From the NCBI RefSeq assembly GCF_003253565.1, contig NZ_QKUF01000029.1, forward strand, positions 1-64,000: DNA of 64,000 nucleotides. The letters are read 5' to 3'. Of the stretch, positions 8,225 through 17,704 are shown one piece after another. This DNA comes from Thermosporothrix hazakensis (GTDB lineage: Bacteria; Chloroflexota; Ktedonobacteria; Ktedonobacterales; Ktedonobacteraceae). Made by a program: the position numbers and the translations under genes. Within the stretch, counting starts at the first letter, position 1. Every line of letters starts with the position of its first letter. Below the pieces are notes generated by a model that was not told where the DNA came from, did no database searches, and saw nothing but the letters and a program-made list of their open reading frames with translations.

Positions 8225-11200
8225 TCAGGAGAGAGTTTGCGCCGAAATCGCGATCTGTGCAGGATCGGTATCTGTTTCCTGCCTGCCCTCTGTTGGCAGT
8301 GAGGCAGATAAAACGCTCTGCACAGTCGGGAAATTGCTTTCCACAATCATGCCATTGTCCATATACACATGGTACGGGAACATTGCTGGATCAAAGGTAT
8401 TGCTATGCGAGATCAGGATAATCTGCTCAAAATGCTGACCCAGAATGTCACCGGTCACCACATCAACCAGCGCCCGTGAGCGACCACGATCAAAGGAACT
8501 CAGCGGTTCATCCAGCAGGATAAAGCCCGGGGCAGCGCCTAGCTCACGTGGCAGAATGGCAATTGCAAAAGCCAGACGAAGCGCCAGCGAAAGCTGATCC
8601 GCAGTACCAGCAGACAACCGGGACTTCGGCAAGTACTCGTTAGCCGCAGGCTCCCACACACTGACCTGGAATGAGCCGCCCCCAATGACGCCGGCCTCTT
8701 CCTTCGTGCTCAGTTTCACATCGTGATAGCGCCCGCCGGTAAGCAGGGGAAGCAATTGCTGCATATAATACTCGGTTCGAGGAACCACCTTTTGCAGCAG
8801 GCGCTCACGGGCCTCCTTCAACACGCGATTACCGTGCTTCTTCACAAGGAAGGCACGCTCAAGCTGTTCTAGATGCTTGCGTACCTGTTCCAGCTTCAGC
8901 GGGTTCTCGCCAATCTGAAGGGTCTTGCTCAAAGCCATTTCTTGTTTTTCCAGAACGTCTAGCTCTTTTTCCAGTTCGCTCCGCTCGTGCTCCAGCCGGC
9001 GCTGATCCTCGGGCGTGTATTTGGAGATCAAAGGCCAGACGGTTGCCAATCCCTGTAACGAGTAAGACTTCGGCTCAGGCCGCTTATGCTGGCGCAGCAA
9101 GGTTCGGATAACATCCTGCACATATGTGATTTCCTGACGACAAAGCTGAATTTTCGCCTGAGCTGCTCCCTCTTGATTTTTCAGGCGAGCGAACTCCTGC
9201 GTAATAGCGTCCTCGTCTGTTGATGCAAGCTCTTGCTGACAGCGTTCGCGCAAAGCAAGCAAATCTTCGGCAAAGGGTTTCGGCGGAACAATCCAGCTTC
9301 CCAGAGAGTTGCTGTACTTCGCCAGTTGCTTATAACGCTCGCTGAGCAACTCCTGTAGCTCTTTAACCCGGCGCGTATTGGTATCGAGTCGTTCCTGAAG
9401 CGTCAGCTTATTGCCCAGCGTAATCTGCAACTCTTCCAGTTGTCTGCGAGCCTGGATTTCCGCGTGATTGACCGCGGCCTGACCAAAAGTCAGACCCAAT
9501 GTCGCCACACGCTGCCGTAGCGAGGTATTAAGATCCTGGAGCGCTTGCTTCAGTACCACCTGCTGTTCTTTCGCACGCTCAAGCTGAACCTGCGGGTTGT
9601 TTGATTTGTAGCGTTCCGCCCGTTCCTGCATCGTCTTCTGGCGCTGCTGCAAATGCTGTAGAGATGCTTCGAGCTCCTTCACCTGCTCACCCAGATCGGA
9701 GGCAGCATCAAGCTTGCCATCGAGCGCAGCAATCTCGCGTTCCGTATCTTTCAGCGAGCTTTCAACCAGAGTTTCCAGTTGAGGAATATCGGCTGAGCCT
9801 TCCTCGGACGGGGCCGTCATGGTATACAGTACATCCGCAGGCTGCAAACGATCATCCAGACTGGGCAGCGGCAGACCTTCTTGTCCGGCCAGAAGCGTAA
9901 TCTCCTGGTGCAGGAGTTGTATTTCAGACTGAGCTTGCTCCAAACGCTGCTCTAAATGGTCCCAGTCATGTTGTTTGCGCTCTTCTTCAAGGCGTGCATA
10001 CTCTTTGCGCAATCTGGCTACAGCTTCCATTGTGACGCTTACCTGGTTACGTGCAAGACTGGCCTCTTCACGCTTGCGCATCGCCTGCTGTTGAGCTTCA
10101 GCCACACTCTCATCAAATTCGCCCACTTTTCGCAGAAGCTGCTGTGCTTCCTCAAGCGAGCGAGGAATAGAACCACCGAGAGACGTAATTTCGCGCTCGA
10201 TACGCTCAAGCGTCTCTGGCTTCAGATTCGCAGAGGCAGCAACCTGTGCCCCCTGCATTTTCTTGTACTCGCTCATCGCGGTCAGAATCTGATCCTCAAC
10301 CTCTCTTTCAGAGGTGCGAGCCTGCTTGAAATTATGGAAGCTAAAAGTTGCAGCGATAAGCGAAACTGCCGCGACAATGCTGGCAATAACACCGGGAATT
10401 GGTAAGCGCGGGACAGCAAAGGCAAAGGCAAAGATCGCAAAAGCAGTTGCAATCAGAGCAGCCAGGACTGAAACCACCAGTAGCACACCAAAGCGCCCTT
10501 TACTGGTTCGAGCCTCTTCCAGAGCAAGCTGTAACCGCTCCTGATTCAGCCGCGCCTGTTCGAGCAGGCTCTGGGCCTCTCGCTGCCCCTGCATCATGCC
10601 TTTCAGGCGGTGCCATTCCTCAAGTTGCTGTCGCAAGCCAATCTGACGCCAGCGTTGTTCCAGCTCCTCAGCCTGTTTCTGGGCCTGTTGAGCCTCTGCT
10701 TCTGCCAGCGCAAGTTCTTGCTCGGTTTCCTTGAGCTCCTGAGCTGTCTTCTCAAGCTCTTCGCTATTGCGTTGTGCATCTGTTCGCTCATTGAGAGCCT
10801 GTAAATATTGTTGTTCCTGCTTACCCAGAGTCGTAAGGCGCTCAAGCAGGTTTTGCAACCGCTCAAGCCGCGCTTCTAATTGCGGGCGACTGTGACGCCG
10901 CCGCTCTTCCAGCTCCTGTAGTGTCTGGCGAACTTCCTGCAACCGCGCGGTGGTATGCTCAATTTGCGTCTCAACGGATTTGAGATCATCCTGAGTCTCA
11001 TCATATTGCTTCAAATCCTGCTCAAGCTCTTTAATCGCATCAACCGAGGTCAGCAAATCGTTCGACATTCGCTGGAGCGTGCCAAATGAACGCATCAGTT
11101 CGCTTAACTCAGCGACACGCTTTTCCAGCAGGGGCAGTTCTTCCTGTTCGCGCCTTTCCAGCTCGGCCAGTTCTGCTTCAAGTTCGGGAATCGACTTACG

Positions 11201-12061
11201 GGAAGCTGCGATATCTTCGTATGCCGAGATGATCTCTGATAGCGTGGCCTCGGCCTTCTTGAGCTGCTGAATACGGCTCTGGCGCGTTCGTAGTTCAGAG
11301 CGCCGTGTCTTGACCTCTTCCAGCGTTACCTCTTGCTCAAGAATCTCATCCTCTTGCTGCTTAACCTCAGAGAGCCGCAGGTGCACATTTACCACATCAA
11401 GCGCAACCTCGACCTCTTCCAGACGGCGGCTGAGCACGGGGAGACGATGCTGTACTTCGGCCAGGCGTACACGTTCGCGTGCAAGCTGGAGCTGTTGTTC
11501 ATCTTCATCCGTCACCCGGAAATACTCCAGCAGGCTGGTGATTTTTCGCAAGCCCAGAGCCTCACGCACAATCTTCTCGCGTTCCTCACCTGAGAGCAGT
11601 TCCAGACGCGCGAGGCCCTTTTGCTCAATGAGCCAGGAGTTCCGCAGTACCTCGCCGGTCAACTGGCCCAGTTCCGCCTCAATGGTTTCATTCGCGATCT
11701 GAAGATTGGTAATGATTTCCTCATTCGGGATACCAAGCCGTCGAATGCTCAAGGTAATTTGTTGCCCCTGACCGCGCTCTATACACCGCTTTATCAAGAG
11801 CTCGGTTGTGCTGACAGAGAGAAGCAGCGTCACTGTAGCCGTTTGCGCCCCAAAGCTGATCAACTCATCCAGCGAGGATTGCTGCCGTGCGTCGCTAGCC
11901 AGAGGCTTCCCATACAGGGCAAAATAAATCGACTCAAGCAATGCGGATTTACCAGACTCATTCGGACCCTGGATAAGAATAGATCCACGTTGAGGAAAGT
12001 GAAGATCCAACTCTCGCAAGAGGCGGAAGCGCTCGACTGTTAAATGCTTCAAAATAATCAT
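8225..12061 (-). CDS. SbcC/YhaN-like AAA ATPase with membrane segments in the coiled coil
   Basis: The protein has 1,278 aa. The ATG at 12061 has GGAG 9 nt upstream; a TTG 33 nt earlier is less likely. The N-terminus carries Walker A GPNESGKSALLE. Two very long coiled-coil arms (about residues 170-515 and 590-1110) flank two hydrophobic segments at about 520-580. The C-terminus has the ABC signature LSAGTADQLSLALRLA and Walker B FILLDEPLSSFD. SbcC/Rad50 proteins carry a zinc hook at this apex; here hydrophobic helices replace it, and no CxxC is seen. B. subtilis YhaN has a similar plan, by recollection. It probably works with the SbcD-like nuclease encoded 67 bp upstream, perhaps at the membrane (inference). 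Confidence 0.8.
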   Translation of the reverse strand: MIILKHLTVERFRLLRELDLHFPQRGSILIQGPNESGKSALLESIYFALYGKPLASDARQQSSLDELISFGAQTATVTLLLSVSTTELLIKRCIERGQGQQITLSIRRLGIPNEEIITNLQIANETIEAELGQLTGEVLRNSWLIEQKGLARLELLSGEEREKIVREALGLRKITSLLEYFRVTDEDEQQLQLARERVRLAEVQHRLPVLSRRLEEVEVALDVVNVHLRLSEVKQQEDEILEQEVTLEEVKTRRSELRTRQSRIQQLKKAEATLSEIISAYEDIAASRKSIPELEAELAELERREQEELPLLEKRVAELSELMRSFGTLQRMSNDLLTSVDAIKELEQDLKQYDETQDDLKSVETQIEHTTARLQEVRQTLQELEERRRHSRPQLEARLERLQNLLERLTTLGKQEQQYLQALNERTDAQRNSEELEKTAQELKETEQELALAEAEAQQAQKQAEELEQRWRQIGLRQQLEEWHRLKGMMQGQREAQSLLEQARLNQERLQLALEEARTSKGRFGVLLVVSVLAALIATAFAIFAFAFAVPRLPIPGVIASIVAAVSLIAATFSFHNFKQARTSEREVEDQILTAMSEYKKMQGAQVAASANLKPETLERIEREITSLGGSIPRSLEEAQQLLRKVGEFDESVAEAQQQAMRKREEASLARNQVSVTMEAVARLRKEYARLEEERKQHDWDHLEQRLEQAQSEIQLLHQEITLLAGQEGLPLPSLDDRLQPADVLYTMTAPSEEGSADIPQLETLVESSLKDTEREIAALDGKLDAASDLGEQVKELEASLQHLQQRQKTMQERAERYKSNNPQVQLERAKEQQVVLKQALQDLNTSLRQRVATLGLTFGQAAVNHAEIQARRQLEELQITLGNKLTLQERLDTNTRRVKELQELLSERYKQLAKYSNSLGSWIVPPKPFAEDLLALRERCQQELASTDEDAITQEFARLKNQEGAAQAKIQLCRQEITYVQDVIRTLLRQHKRPEPKSYSLQGLATVWPLISKYTPEDQRRLEHERSELEKELDVLEKQEMALSKTLQIGENPLKLEQVRKHLEQLERAFLVKKHGNRVLKEARERLLQKVVPRTEYYMQQLLPLLTGGRYHDVKLSTKEEAGVIGGGSFQVSVWEPAANEYLPKSRLSAGTADQLSLALRLAFAIAILPRELGAAPGFILLDEPLSSFDRGRSRALVDVVTGDILGQHFEQIILISHSNTFDPAMFPYHVYMDNGMIVESNFPTVQSVLSASLPTEGRQETDTDPAQIAISAQTLS

Positions 12062-12128
12062 TGATTTACACTCCGTTCGCCAGGCCCAAATCAAAGCCCT
12101 ATAAGAGCTCGCTCAACACCGTCAACTT

Positions 12129-13400
12129 CTACCTTCTCATCTCTTCCAGAGCTGATAGCACTTCTTCCTTCGTCCACTGAAGGATCTGTTTTTCCTGCTC
12201 ATCAGAAGCAGTATTCATCCACTCGTCAACAATAGCGCTCACTTCCGAACGCAGCGACAGGCGTTCACTGCTTTCCAGCACAATGGCCTCCTGATCGGGA
12301 AGAAGAGAGAGCGCACTATCATCAATGGCCAGCGCAAAACAATGCTCTTCCCCGTAGCGACGAATTTGATTCAGATCCAGATCATGATAACGGCTTCTTG
12401 TCAGTTCGCCTTCAAGCCGAAGCTGAATCATCGTGTCAGAGTGACAGAGAGGCCGCAAACGGCTCAGGATCGCTTCTGTTGGCAACGGGTCCTGCTTCGC
12501 AGGGTCGGCAGGCCAGAGTTCATTCACAGGAATAGAGAGCTGTTTCACTTTGAGTGTATCAACCGGAATATGATTGCACCAGCGGATACCATCAGCCGCG
12601 AGGCCCATGAAGAGAAAGCCCGGGGTGGCGTCTGGTACAGAGAAATCAACGTGCTGTGTCGCCCCGGCAACAATTACCTCGGTCTGCCCGAGCTGGAAGC
12701 GACAATGCCCGTGATGGAAGCCTGCCAGAATATAGCGAAAAGCTGACAATTTGGTCAGAGCAGCCCGAGAAATCTGCGTACGAGAGGCAAGGAGAGGGCT
12801 CGAAGAAGCTAAACCCTCGATAGGGGCATGCAGAAGGAGGAGGGGAATCGTGGCCCGCTCAATCTCATCACTGATGCGAATCTGCGCCAGCGGGTCCCCG
12901 TTCTGATCGGGCAAAACTCCAAGCGCACAAACGCCAACCTGTTCACCTCGAATAGAGAAAAACCGGGGTTCCAGCAGGTTATCAGATGGAACCGGAGAGA
13001 AGTACTGAAGCGCTCCCAAACGCGCATAGCTCATCTGAGGCGCGGGAGTCACATCATCAAGCGGAGTATCATGCACACCACCGAGAGCAAGGGTATGTAC
13101 ACCCGCTTGCTTCAAATTTGCCAGCCTCTCGGCGACGAAGCTGCGATCGCGCTCGTCAGGCATCGTCGTATCAAAAAGATCTCCCGCTTGAATAAAAAGA
13201 TCAACGCCTTGCATCACAGCAAAATCAGTCGCTTGCTGAAAGGCCCGATGTAACCACTGGCGGCGCTCTTCCCGTTTGCGTGATTGTTGTTCAGTATAGC
13301 CCAGATGGTTATCTGCGGTGAACACAACCGTTACAACATCACTACGCGCCTTCTCAAGTTTCGTTTGCTCATCCCGTTCAAACATATTCTCTGCCATCAT
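12129..13400 (-). CDS. SbcD/YhaO-like metallophosphoesterase
   Basis: The protein has 423 aa. The N-terminal calcineurin-like phosphoesterase domain has FTADNHLG (D-x-H metal ligands), GDLFDT (second Asp) and a third motif reading LALGGVHD, where the family normally has GNHD or GNHE. The conserved Asn is therefore Val. The later His motifs are LLLHAP and GFHHGHC. The C-terminal half (about 270-423) is not conserved enough to name. It is the first gene of a two-gene operon with the SbcC-like ATPase, as in SbcCD, Mre11-Rad50 and YhaO-YhaN pairs, which process DNA ends. Loss of the Asn ligand may alter nuclease activity (inference). Confidence 0.8.
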   Translation of the reverse strand: MMAENMFERDEQTKLEKARSDVVTVVFTADNHLGYTEQQSRKREERRQWLHRAFQQATDFAVMQGVDLFIQAGDLFDTTMPDERDRSFVAERLANLKQAGVHTLALGGVHDTPLDDVTPAPQMSYARLGALQYFSPVPSDNLLEPRFFSIRGEQVGVCALGVLPDQNGDPLAQIRISDEIERATIPLLLLHAPIEGLASSSPLLASRTQISRAALTKLSAFRYILAGFHHGHCRFQLGQTEVIVAGATQHVDFSVPDATPGFLFMGLAADGIRWCNHIPVDTLKVKQLSIPVNELWPADPAKQDPLPTEAILSRLRPLCHSDTMIQLRLEGELTRSRYHDLDLNQIRRYGEEHCFALAIDDSALSLLPDQEAIVLESSERLSLRSEVSAIVDEWMNTASDEQEKQILQWTKEEVLSALEEMRR

Positions 13401-13474
13401 AAGTCAATCCGTACGGATACTGGTTCTATCCATCCTGTCACATTCAACAGCCAGTTCTATTCAGCTATCAGATA

Positions 13475-14305
13475 AAAGATTGAGAGCTTCTCGCGTCAGA
13501 AGCGTTTTCCTGTACTCTCTCAGGAAGAGAGCACAACTCCACCATACCTGGAAAAGAAGCGTAGAAGAGCGATGGAGCGGAAACACACTATCTCACATCT
13601 GCTCACTATAGATCAGTGTACAAAGTCTGAGCAGGTTGCCAAATCCAGCCGGATACGATGTTGTGAGATTAGTACTCTTTTCTCAACGTACTCAAAGTGA
13701 GTCTATCACAAAATGAGGTGATTACAAATGAATCAGGCGAGAAAGAGGGACTATTGGGTGAATGGCGAGCAGAGGTTCAATCGCGCGTGAGATCAGGACA
13801 TACTATAAGCCAAAAGTACCCCTTCTCGCGCTCGGTCATGGACACATACCAGAACCAAATATTAATATATAACGTACATACAAGATGTAGCGACACCTTG
13901 TAAAAGCGGTTGCCCGCAGGCCATTGCTGGTTTTTAGAGAGCCTGTGCAGGGGATCGCTTTCTGTCTATATTGATAGTCAAACCCAGGATAGTCAAACCC
14001 AGGATAGTCAAATCCGGAATAGTCAAGTCCAGGGCTTAACCCCGGACTTATCAAGCCGATAGTGAAACACGAGACAGGAAAACAGATACACTCGAAATAC
14101 AACTCCGGATAGGACGAATAGGAAGCGAAGCGCAGCAATCGCTCCATGATCCTATGAGCTATCTCGGTCGCCCGCAACGACCAACTTGTTGAGAGGGAAT
14201 TGAGGCTCTTTTTCCTTATCTGCAAAGGCTTATATACATCTTCCAATTTCTCACATAGATCAGGAAAGAGAGCCGTGAAACACATCAGGGAGCTACTGAA
14301 AAACG
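13475..14305. other. Intergenic region, no convincing gene
   Basis: About 830 bp between the start of the SbcD-like gene and the HD-GYP gene. It contains a 15-bp tandem repeat (13974-14033) and short overlapping open frames on both strands without good ribosome binding sites. It must hold promoters for the two divergent units, but I cannot place them with confidence. Confidence 0.4.
13974..14033. repeat. 15-bp tandem repeat, four copies
   Basis: Unit ATAGTCAAACCCAGG at 13974-13988 and 13989-14003 is exact; copies at 14004-14018 and 14019-14033 differ at 2-3 positions. On the minus strand it would encode a GFDYP-type five-residue repeat, but that frame has no other sign of being a gene. Confidence 0.8.
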
Positions 14306-14338
14306 ATGGTTGCACTTAACCATAGGTGGGAGAGCAAT

Positions 14339-15043
14339 GTGGTGGAAGCACAGGAAATAATAGGCGCTCAGGAAACGAGGAATGTTCTCCTCTCGTTCGC
14401 GAAGAGCATTCAAGAGCGAGATCTTGTTACCTATGAGCATTCCCGCCGAGTCGCTATTTATGCCAGACGACTGGCGCTTTTTCTGGGTTGGAGCGAGAGT
14501 GAAGCGGAAGACCTGGCATTGGCAGCGCTGGTCCATGATCTAGGGAAAACCTGGATCAGCAATAATATATTGAATAAGTCAGCCGCTCTTTCAATAGAAG
14601 AGCGACGTACAATGGAGCGTCATCCAGTTATCGGTGCAGGAATCCTGATCGGTTGCGATGTTGACCCTTTCTATGTCCAGGCAGTGCTACATCATCATGA
14701 AGCCTGGGACGGTCATGGCTACCCTTCCGGACTGAAGGGAAAAGAAATCCCGCTCAGTGCTCGTATTCTGACCATAACGGATGTGTATGACGTGCTGACC
14801 TCTCAGCGCCCATATAAAGCCCCTCTCTCTATGGATGCAGCACGTGAACGCATATTACAGTCGTCAGGTGCAAGCTTTGATCCAGTTATTGTACGCGCTT
14901 TCTTAAATCTGCTCGATACCACGCCAGACTTTACCGTTACCCAGACAGCAGATGAGCTATTAGAGCTAGAACGCCCGGCATCTGCACCGATAGATGTTCG
15001 CTCTCCTTCTGACCTCAAGCTTCAGTTGGCAGACGAATTCTAG
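14339..15043 (+). CDS. HD-GYP domain phosphodiesterase
   Basis: The protein has 234 aa from the GTG at 14339, which has GGGAG 6 nt upstream. An in-frame ATG at 14306 has only a distant ribosome site. The whole protein is one HD-GYP domain: EHSRRVAIYARRL, VHDLGK (HD metal ligands), HHEAWDGHGYPSG (the HHExxDGxGYP signature), and DVYDVLTSQRPYK. Proteins of this family usually hydrolyse cyclic di-GMP. There is no receiver or other sensor domain attached, so the input signal is unknown. It stands alone between divergent and convergent neighbours. Confidence 0.85.
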   Translation: MVEAQEIIGAQETRNVLLSFAKSIQERDLVTYEHSRRVAIYARRLALFLGWSESEAEDLALAALVHDLGKTWISNNILNKSAALSIEERRTMERHPVIGAGILIGCDVDPFYVQAVLHHHEAWDGHGYPSGLKGKEIPLSARILTITDVYDVLTSQRPYKAPLSMDAARERILQSSGASFDPVIVRAFLNLLDTTPDFTVTQTADELLELERPASAPIDVRSPSDLKLQLADEF

Positions 15044-15135
15044 TGCATATATCCTGGCAGATATCGCGTTGAATACAGATTGTGGTGCAGAAACATGGAC
15101 GCGGCCTCTTGTCGAGCTTCTTGATAATATCTCCC

Positions 15136-16164
15136 TCATCTAGCTCGACAATGCCATATTTTCCTCGCACCGCTCCAGAGAGAAAGAGACTGCATTTCTC
15201 GATAGACTTCACTCTTATCCTGCAACGCCAGTTCTTCGTTCGAGATATGTGCCTCGGGTTCTATCATTCCATGAATAAGCCCCCATTTTTCAATCAAGCC
15301 AGCATAGGACCTGTCTTTTACCATTGCATGGAATGTCATCTTGAGGGCATCCATAAGCACACGATCATCTTTACGTACAGCGATGCCCTCCAGCGTGCGA
15401 TTCTGTATTGTTCCCGCTAACTCAAATTGGTCAGGATAGATGTGCAAAAAGTGATCGGCTAATGGAGCATCAATATAAAAAGCGGCGACTTTCCCCTGGC
15501 TGAGCAGTTCCAGCCCTTTTTTCGGATTCGTCTCCGTCTTTATCGAAATACTCTGCTTTCCGTTCTTGCGGCAGGTGGCGCTTTCCAGCATCAGATCATC
15601 TTGCTCAATCGTCTCAGAGAGCACGCCAATACTTTTCCCACACAGCGCATCTATCCCGGCGATCCCCGCAGGATTCCCTTTCTGGACCAGTAATGCCTCA
15701 CCCCCTTTGAAATAAGGAATGAAGTCTACCTTCGCCTGAAGGTCAGGGGTGATTGGCAGTGCCGAGATAACGACATCGATTGTTTTCTGCTGCAAGTTAT
15801 CGATCAGGGTGGAAAAATCGAGATTGACGATCTCTGCTTTTAAGTTCAGGCGATGAGCGAGCATTGTGATGAGCTCGATATCAAAACCAGCCGGTTGCTG
15901 GGTGACAGGATCTTTGTATTCCTGGGGAGGATAGTTCAGATAACTACCAATGGTGAGCACTCCCGGTACAAGCAATGTATTCGGGGGAAGCTTTGGTACC
16001 GGAGTCGCTGTCGAAGCATTGTGCGAGACTGAAAAGATGTCTCCACTGCACCCGGACAGCAGAAAGAGCAGCACCATACAATAGGCCAGGAGGCGATAGA
16101 GCCTGAAGAACCTGCTTCGGCCTGCTCCCGGCTTGGTCTGCAAGTAACGCGTAATAAATTGCAA
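15136..16164 (-). CDS. Solute-binding lipoprotein, amino-acid type (SBP family 3)
   Basis: The protein has 342 aa. Translation probably begins at a TTG, with GAGGAGAGG 7 nt upstream, an ideal spacing. A basic N-terminus and hydrophobic segment end in the lipobox LLSGC, so it should be lipid-anchored outside the cell. Then come family-3 binding-protein motifs: LTIGSYLNYPPQEY, PAGFDIELITMLAHRL, DVVISALPITPDLQAKVDFI, CGKSIGV. Two internal Cys (LCGKS and ATCRK) could form a disulfide. No permease or ATPase gene is adjacent. It lies immediately left of the origin region and is transcribed away from it. Confidence 0.85.
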   Translation of the reverse strand: MQFITRYLQTKPGAGRSRFFRLYRLLAYCMVLLFLLSGCSGDIFSVSHNASTATPVPKLPPNTLLVPGVLTIGSYLNYPPQEYKDPVTQQPAGFDIELITMLAHRLNLKAEIVNLDFSTLIDNLQQKTIDVVISALPITPDLQAKVDFIPYFKGGEALLVQKGNPAGIAGIDALCGKSIGVLSETIEQDDLMLESATCRKNGKQSISIKTETNPKKGLELLSQGKVAAFYIDAPLADHFLHIYPDQFELAGTIQNRTLEGIAVRKDDRVLMDALKMTFHAMVKDRSYAGLIEKWGLIHGMIEPEAHISNEELALQDKSEVYREMQSLSLWSGARKIWHCRAR

Positions 16165-16524
16165 CGCGGAACCTCTCCTCTACTACCTGGACAGACACCA
16201 GACCGCAAACGAACATCCATATTCTGCTTATATTACGCACTTCAACTACTATTCTATCACGGGATGGGCTAAAAGAAAGAAGAAAGCCTCATATTGAGCA
16301 AAATCTTCAGGAATCGGATGATTGTTTTTTCTCCGTCTGACAGAACACCGAACGGAACATATCTATCAGCATAAGTTTTCTCCACTTATCCACAATTTTT
16401 GTGGATAACTTGTGGAGAAAGTGGATAACTGCATCCCGAAGGACCTTTCGTATCGTTTGTTTCGCCCAAGCAATCATACAGGCGAAAGGGCTTACAGTGC
16501 CGTCTTGTTTAATAACTCCAGACT

Positions 16525-16544
16525 TATATAACTGTATATAACTG
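16525..16544. repeat. Tandem 10-mer TATATAACTG, two copies
   Basis: Exact copies at 16525-16534 and 16535-16544 in an AT-rich patch just before the first complete DnaA module. It could be a second melting site or a promoter; neither can be shown here. Confidence 0.5.
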
Positions 16545-16735
16545 TGATATGATATGGCTCAACTCATCTTTTGTCAAAGTTATCCACAGAAAATGTGGAT
16601 AACTTATCCACAATTCATCCACATATATCCAATCCACATAAAGGTGAAGCAAGGAGACGGTGAAAATGGTGTGAAAGCCAAAAGTTATCCACAGAAAATG
16701 TGGATAACTTATCCACAATTCATCCACATTTCCAC

Positions 16736-16877
16736 AAAGCTGTGTTGAACGTCACGAGTTATCCACAGAAAATGTGGATAACTTATCCACATTTTCCACA
16801 CAATTGAGCAAAGCTGTGTTGAACGTCACGAGTTATCCACAGAAAATGTGGATAACTTATCCACATTTTCCACACAA
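16736..16877. repeat. Direct duplication of a DnaA-box module with flank
   Basis: A 68-bp sequence at 16736-16803 (beginning AAAGCTGTGTTGAACGTCAC) is repeated at 16810-16877 with an offset of 74 bp. Each copy carries one complete three-box module, indicating recent tandem duplication within the array. Confidence 0.9.
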
Positions 16878-17704
16878 GCGAGCAGTGTTTTGTGGATTAA
16901 TCCGCAGCAAGCAAACGTCGATAAAAGGCTTTTTTTTAAGAGTTATCCACCAGGCAACCTGTAATCATTGGTACCACTCAAGTTATCCACATTTGCTGTG
17001 GATAACTTATCCACATTTTCCACATATCGCAACGATATATATATATTGCACATGCGAGTTATCCACAATTTGTGGATAACTTATCCACAGTCTATCCACA
17101 ATCTCCACACAAGCGAACGGTGATCTGTGTATTTTTCCTCATTTTTTCGACTTATCCACATTTGCTGTGGATAACTTTTCCACAAACACCGCTCACTTGG
17201 TGGATAACTTTGCGTATTTTTCCACATTTCTCGGAGTTATCCACAATCGCTGTGGATAAGTTATCCACAAATTCCACATAAGCAGACATGCAAATTCATT
17301 TTTATCCACAGCCCTGTGGATAAGTTATCCACATACAAGCGATCGCTGATTCCGCCGAAAGTGTGTAATTTGTCCATATATTATCCCTCAAATTGCCCGT
17401 TTTTGGCAATTATTGTGACTTCTTTCCAAAAGTGCTGCGTATTTTTCCACATTCCATAGTTAACTCTCAACTTATCCAAAAGTTATCCACAATCGTTGTG
17501 GATAAGTTATCCACAATGGCCGATTTTCTGTGGAAAACCTGTGGATAACTCTCCCAAAATCACACTCTTTTATGAAAATCTGTACAGGAAGAAAGATGGC
17601 AATCCACAGGTTTTCCACAGGTTTTCCACAACTTATCCACAGTCTATCCACCTCTTATGGCATTGTGGATAACTTTTTCAGGCATTTTTAAGGCGAGGAT
17701 AAAA

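Larger units (their letters stand above)
16386..17672. repeat. DnaA-box array: 11 three-box modules plus single boxes
   Basis: Module: TTATCCACA, 3-5 nt, TGTGGATAA, 1 nt, TTATCCACA (31-33 bp). Complete modules start at 16580, 16685, 16759, 16833, 16983, 17059, 17237, 17302 and 17483. Modules at 16386 and 17152 have a degenerate third box. Single perfect boxes are at 17540 (minus), 17633 (plus) and 17664 (minus). One-mismatch boxes occur at 16943, 17092 and elsewhere. In total 34 perfect boxes lie in 1.29 kb, roughly one every 38 bp. Confidence 0.95.

Noticed and set aside
8225..12061. Annotation as the chromosome-condensing SMC protein
   Set aside because: The hinge is replaced by hydrophobic segments, and it is paired with a metallophosphoesterase as in SbcCD and YhaNO, not with ScpA/B.
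13836..14315. Minus-strand frame of 159 aa with GFDYP repeats
   Set aside because: Repeats come from the 15-bp tandem DNA repeat; no ribosome site or domain, and it overlaps the upstream region of the HD-GYP gene.
16386..17672. Regular repeats that could be mistaken for a CRISPR array
   Set aside because: Units are inverted DnaA boxes with unequal gaps of 65-194 bp, there is no constant-length spacer, and no cas gene is present.
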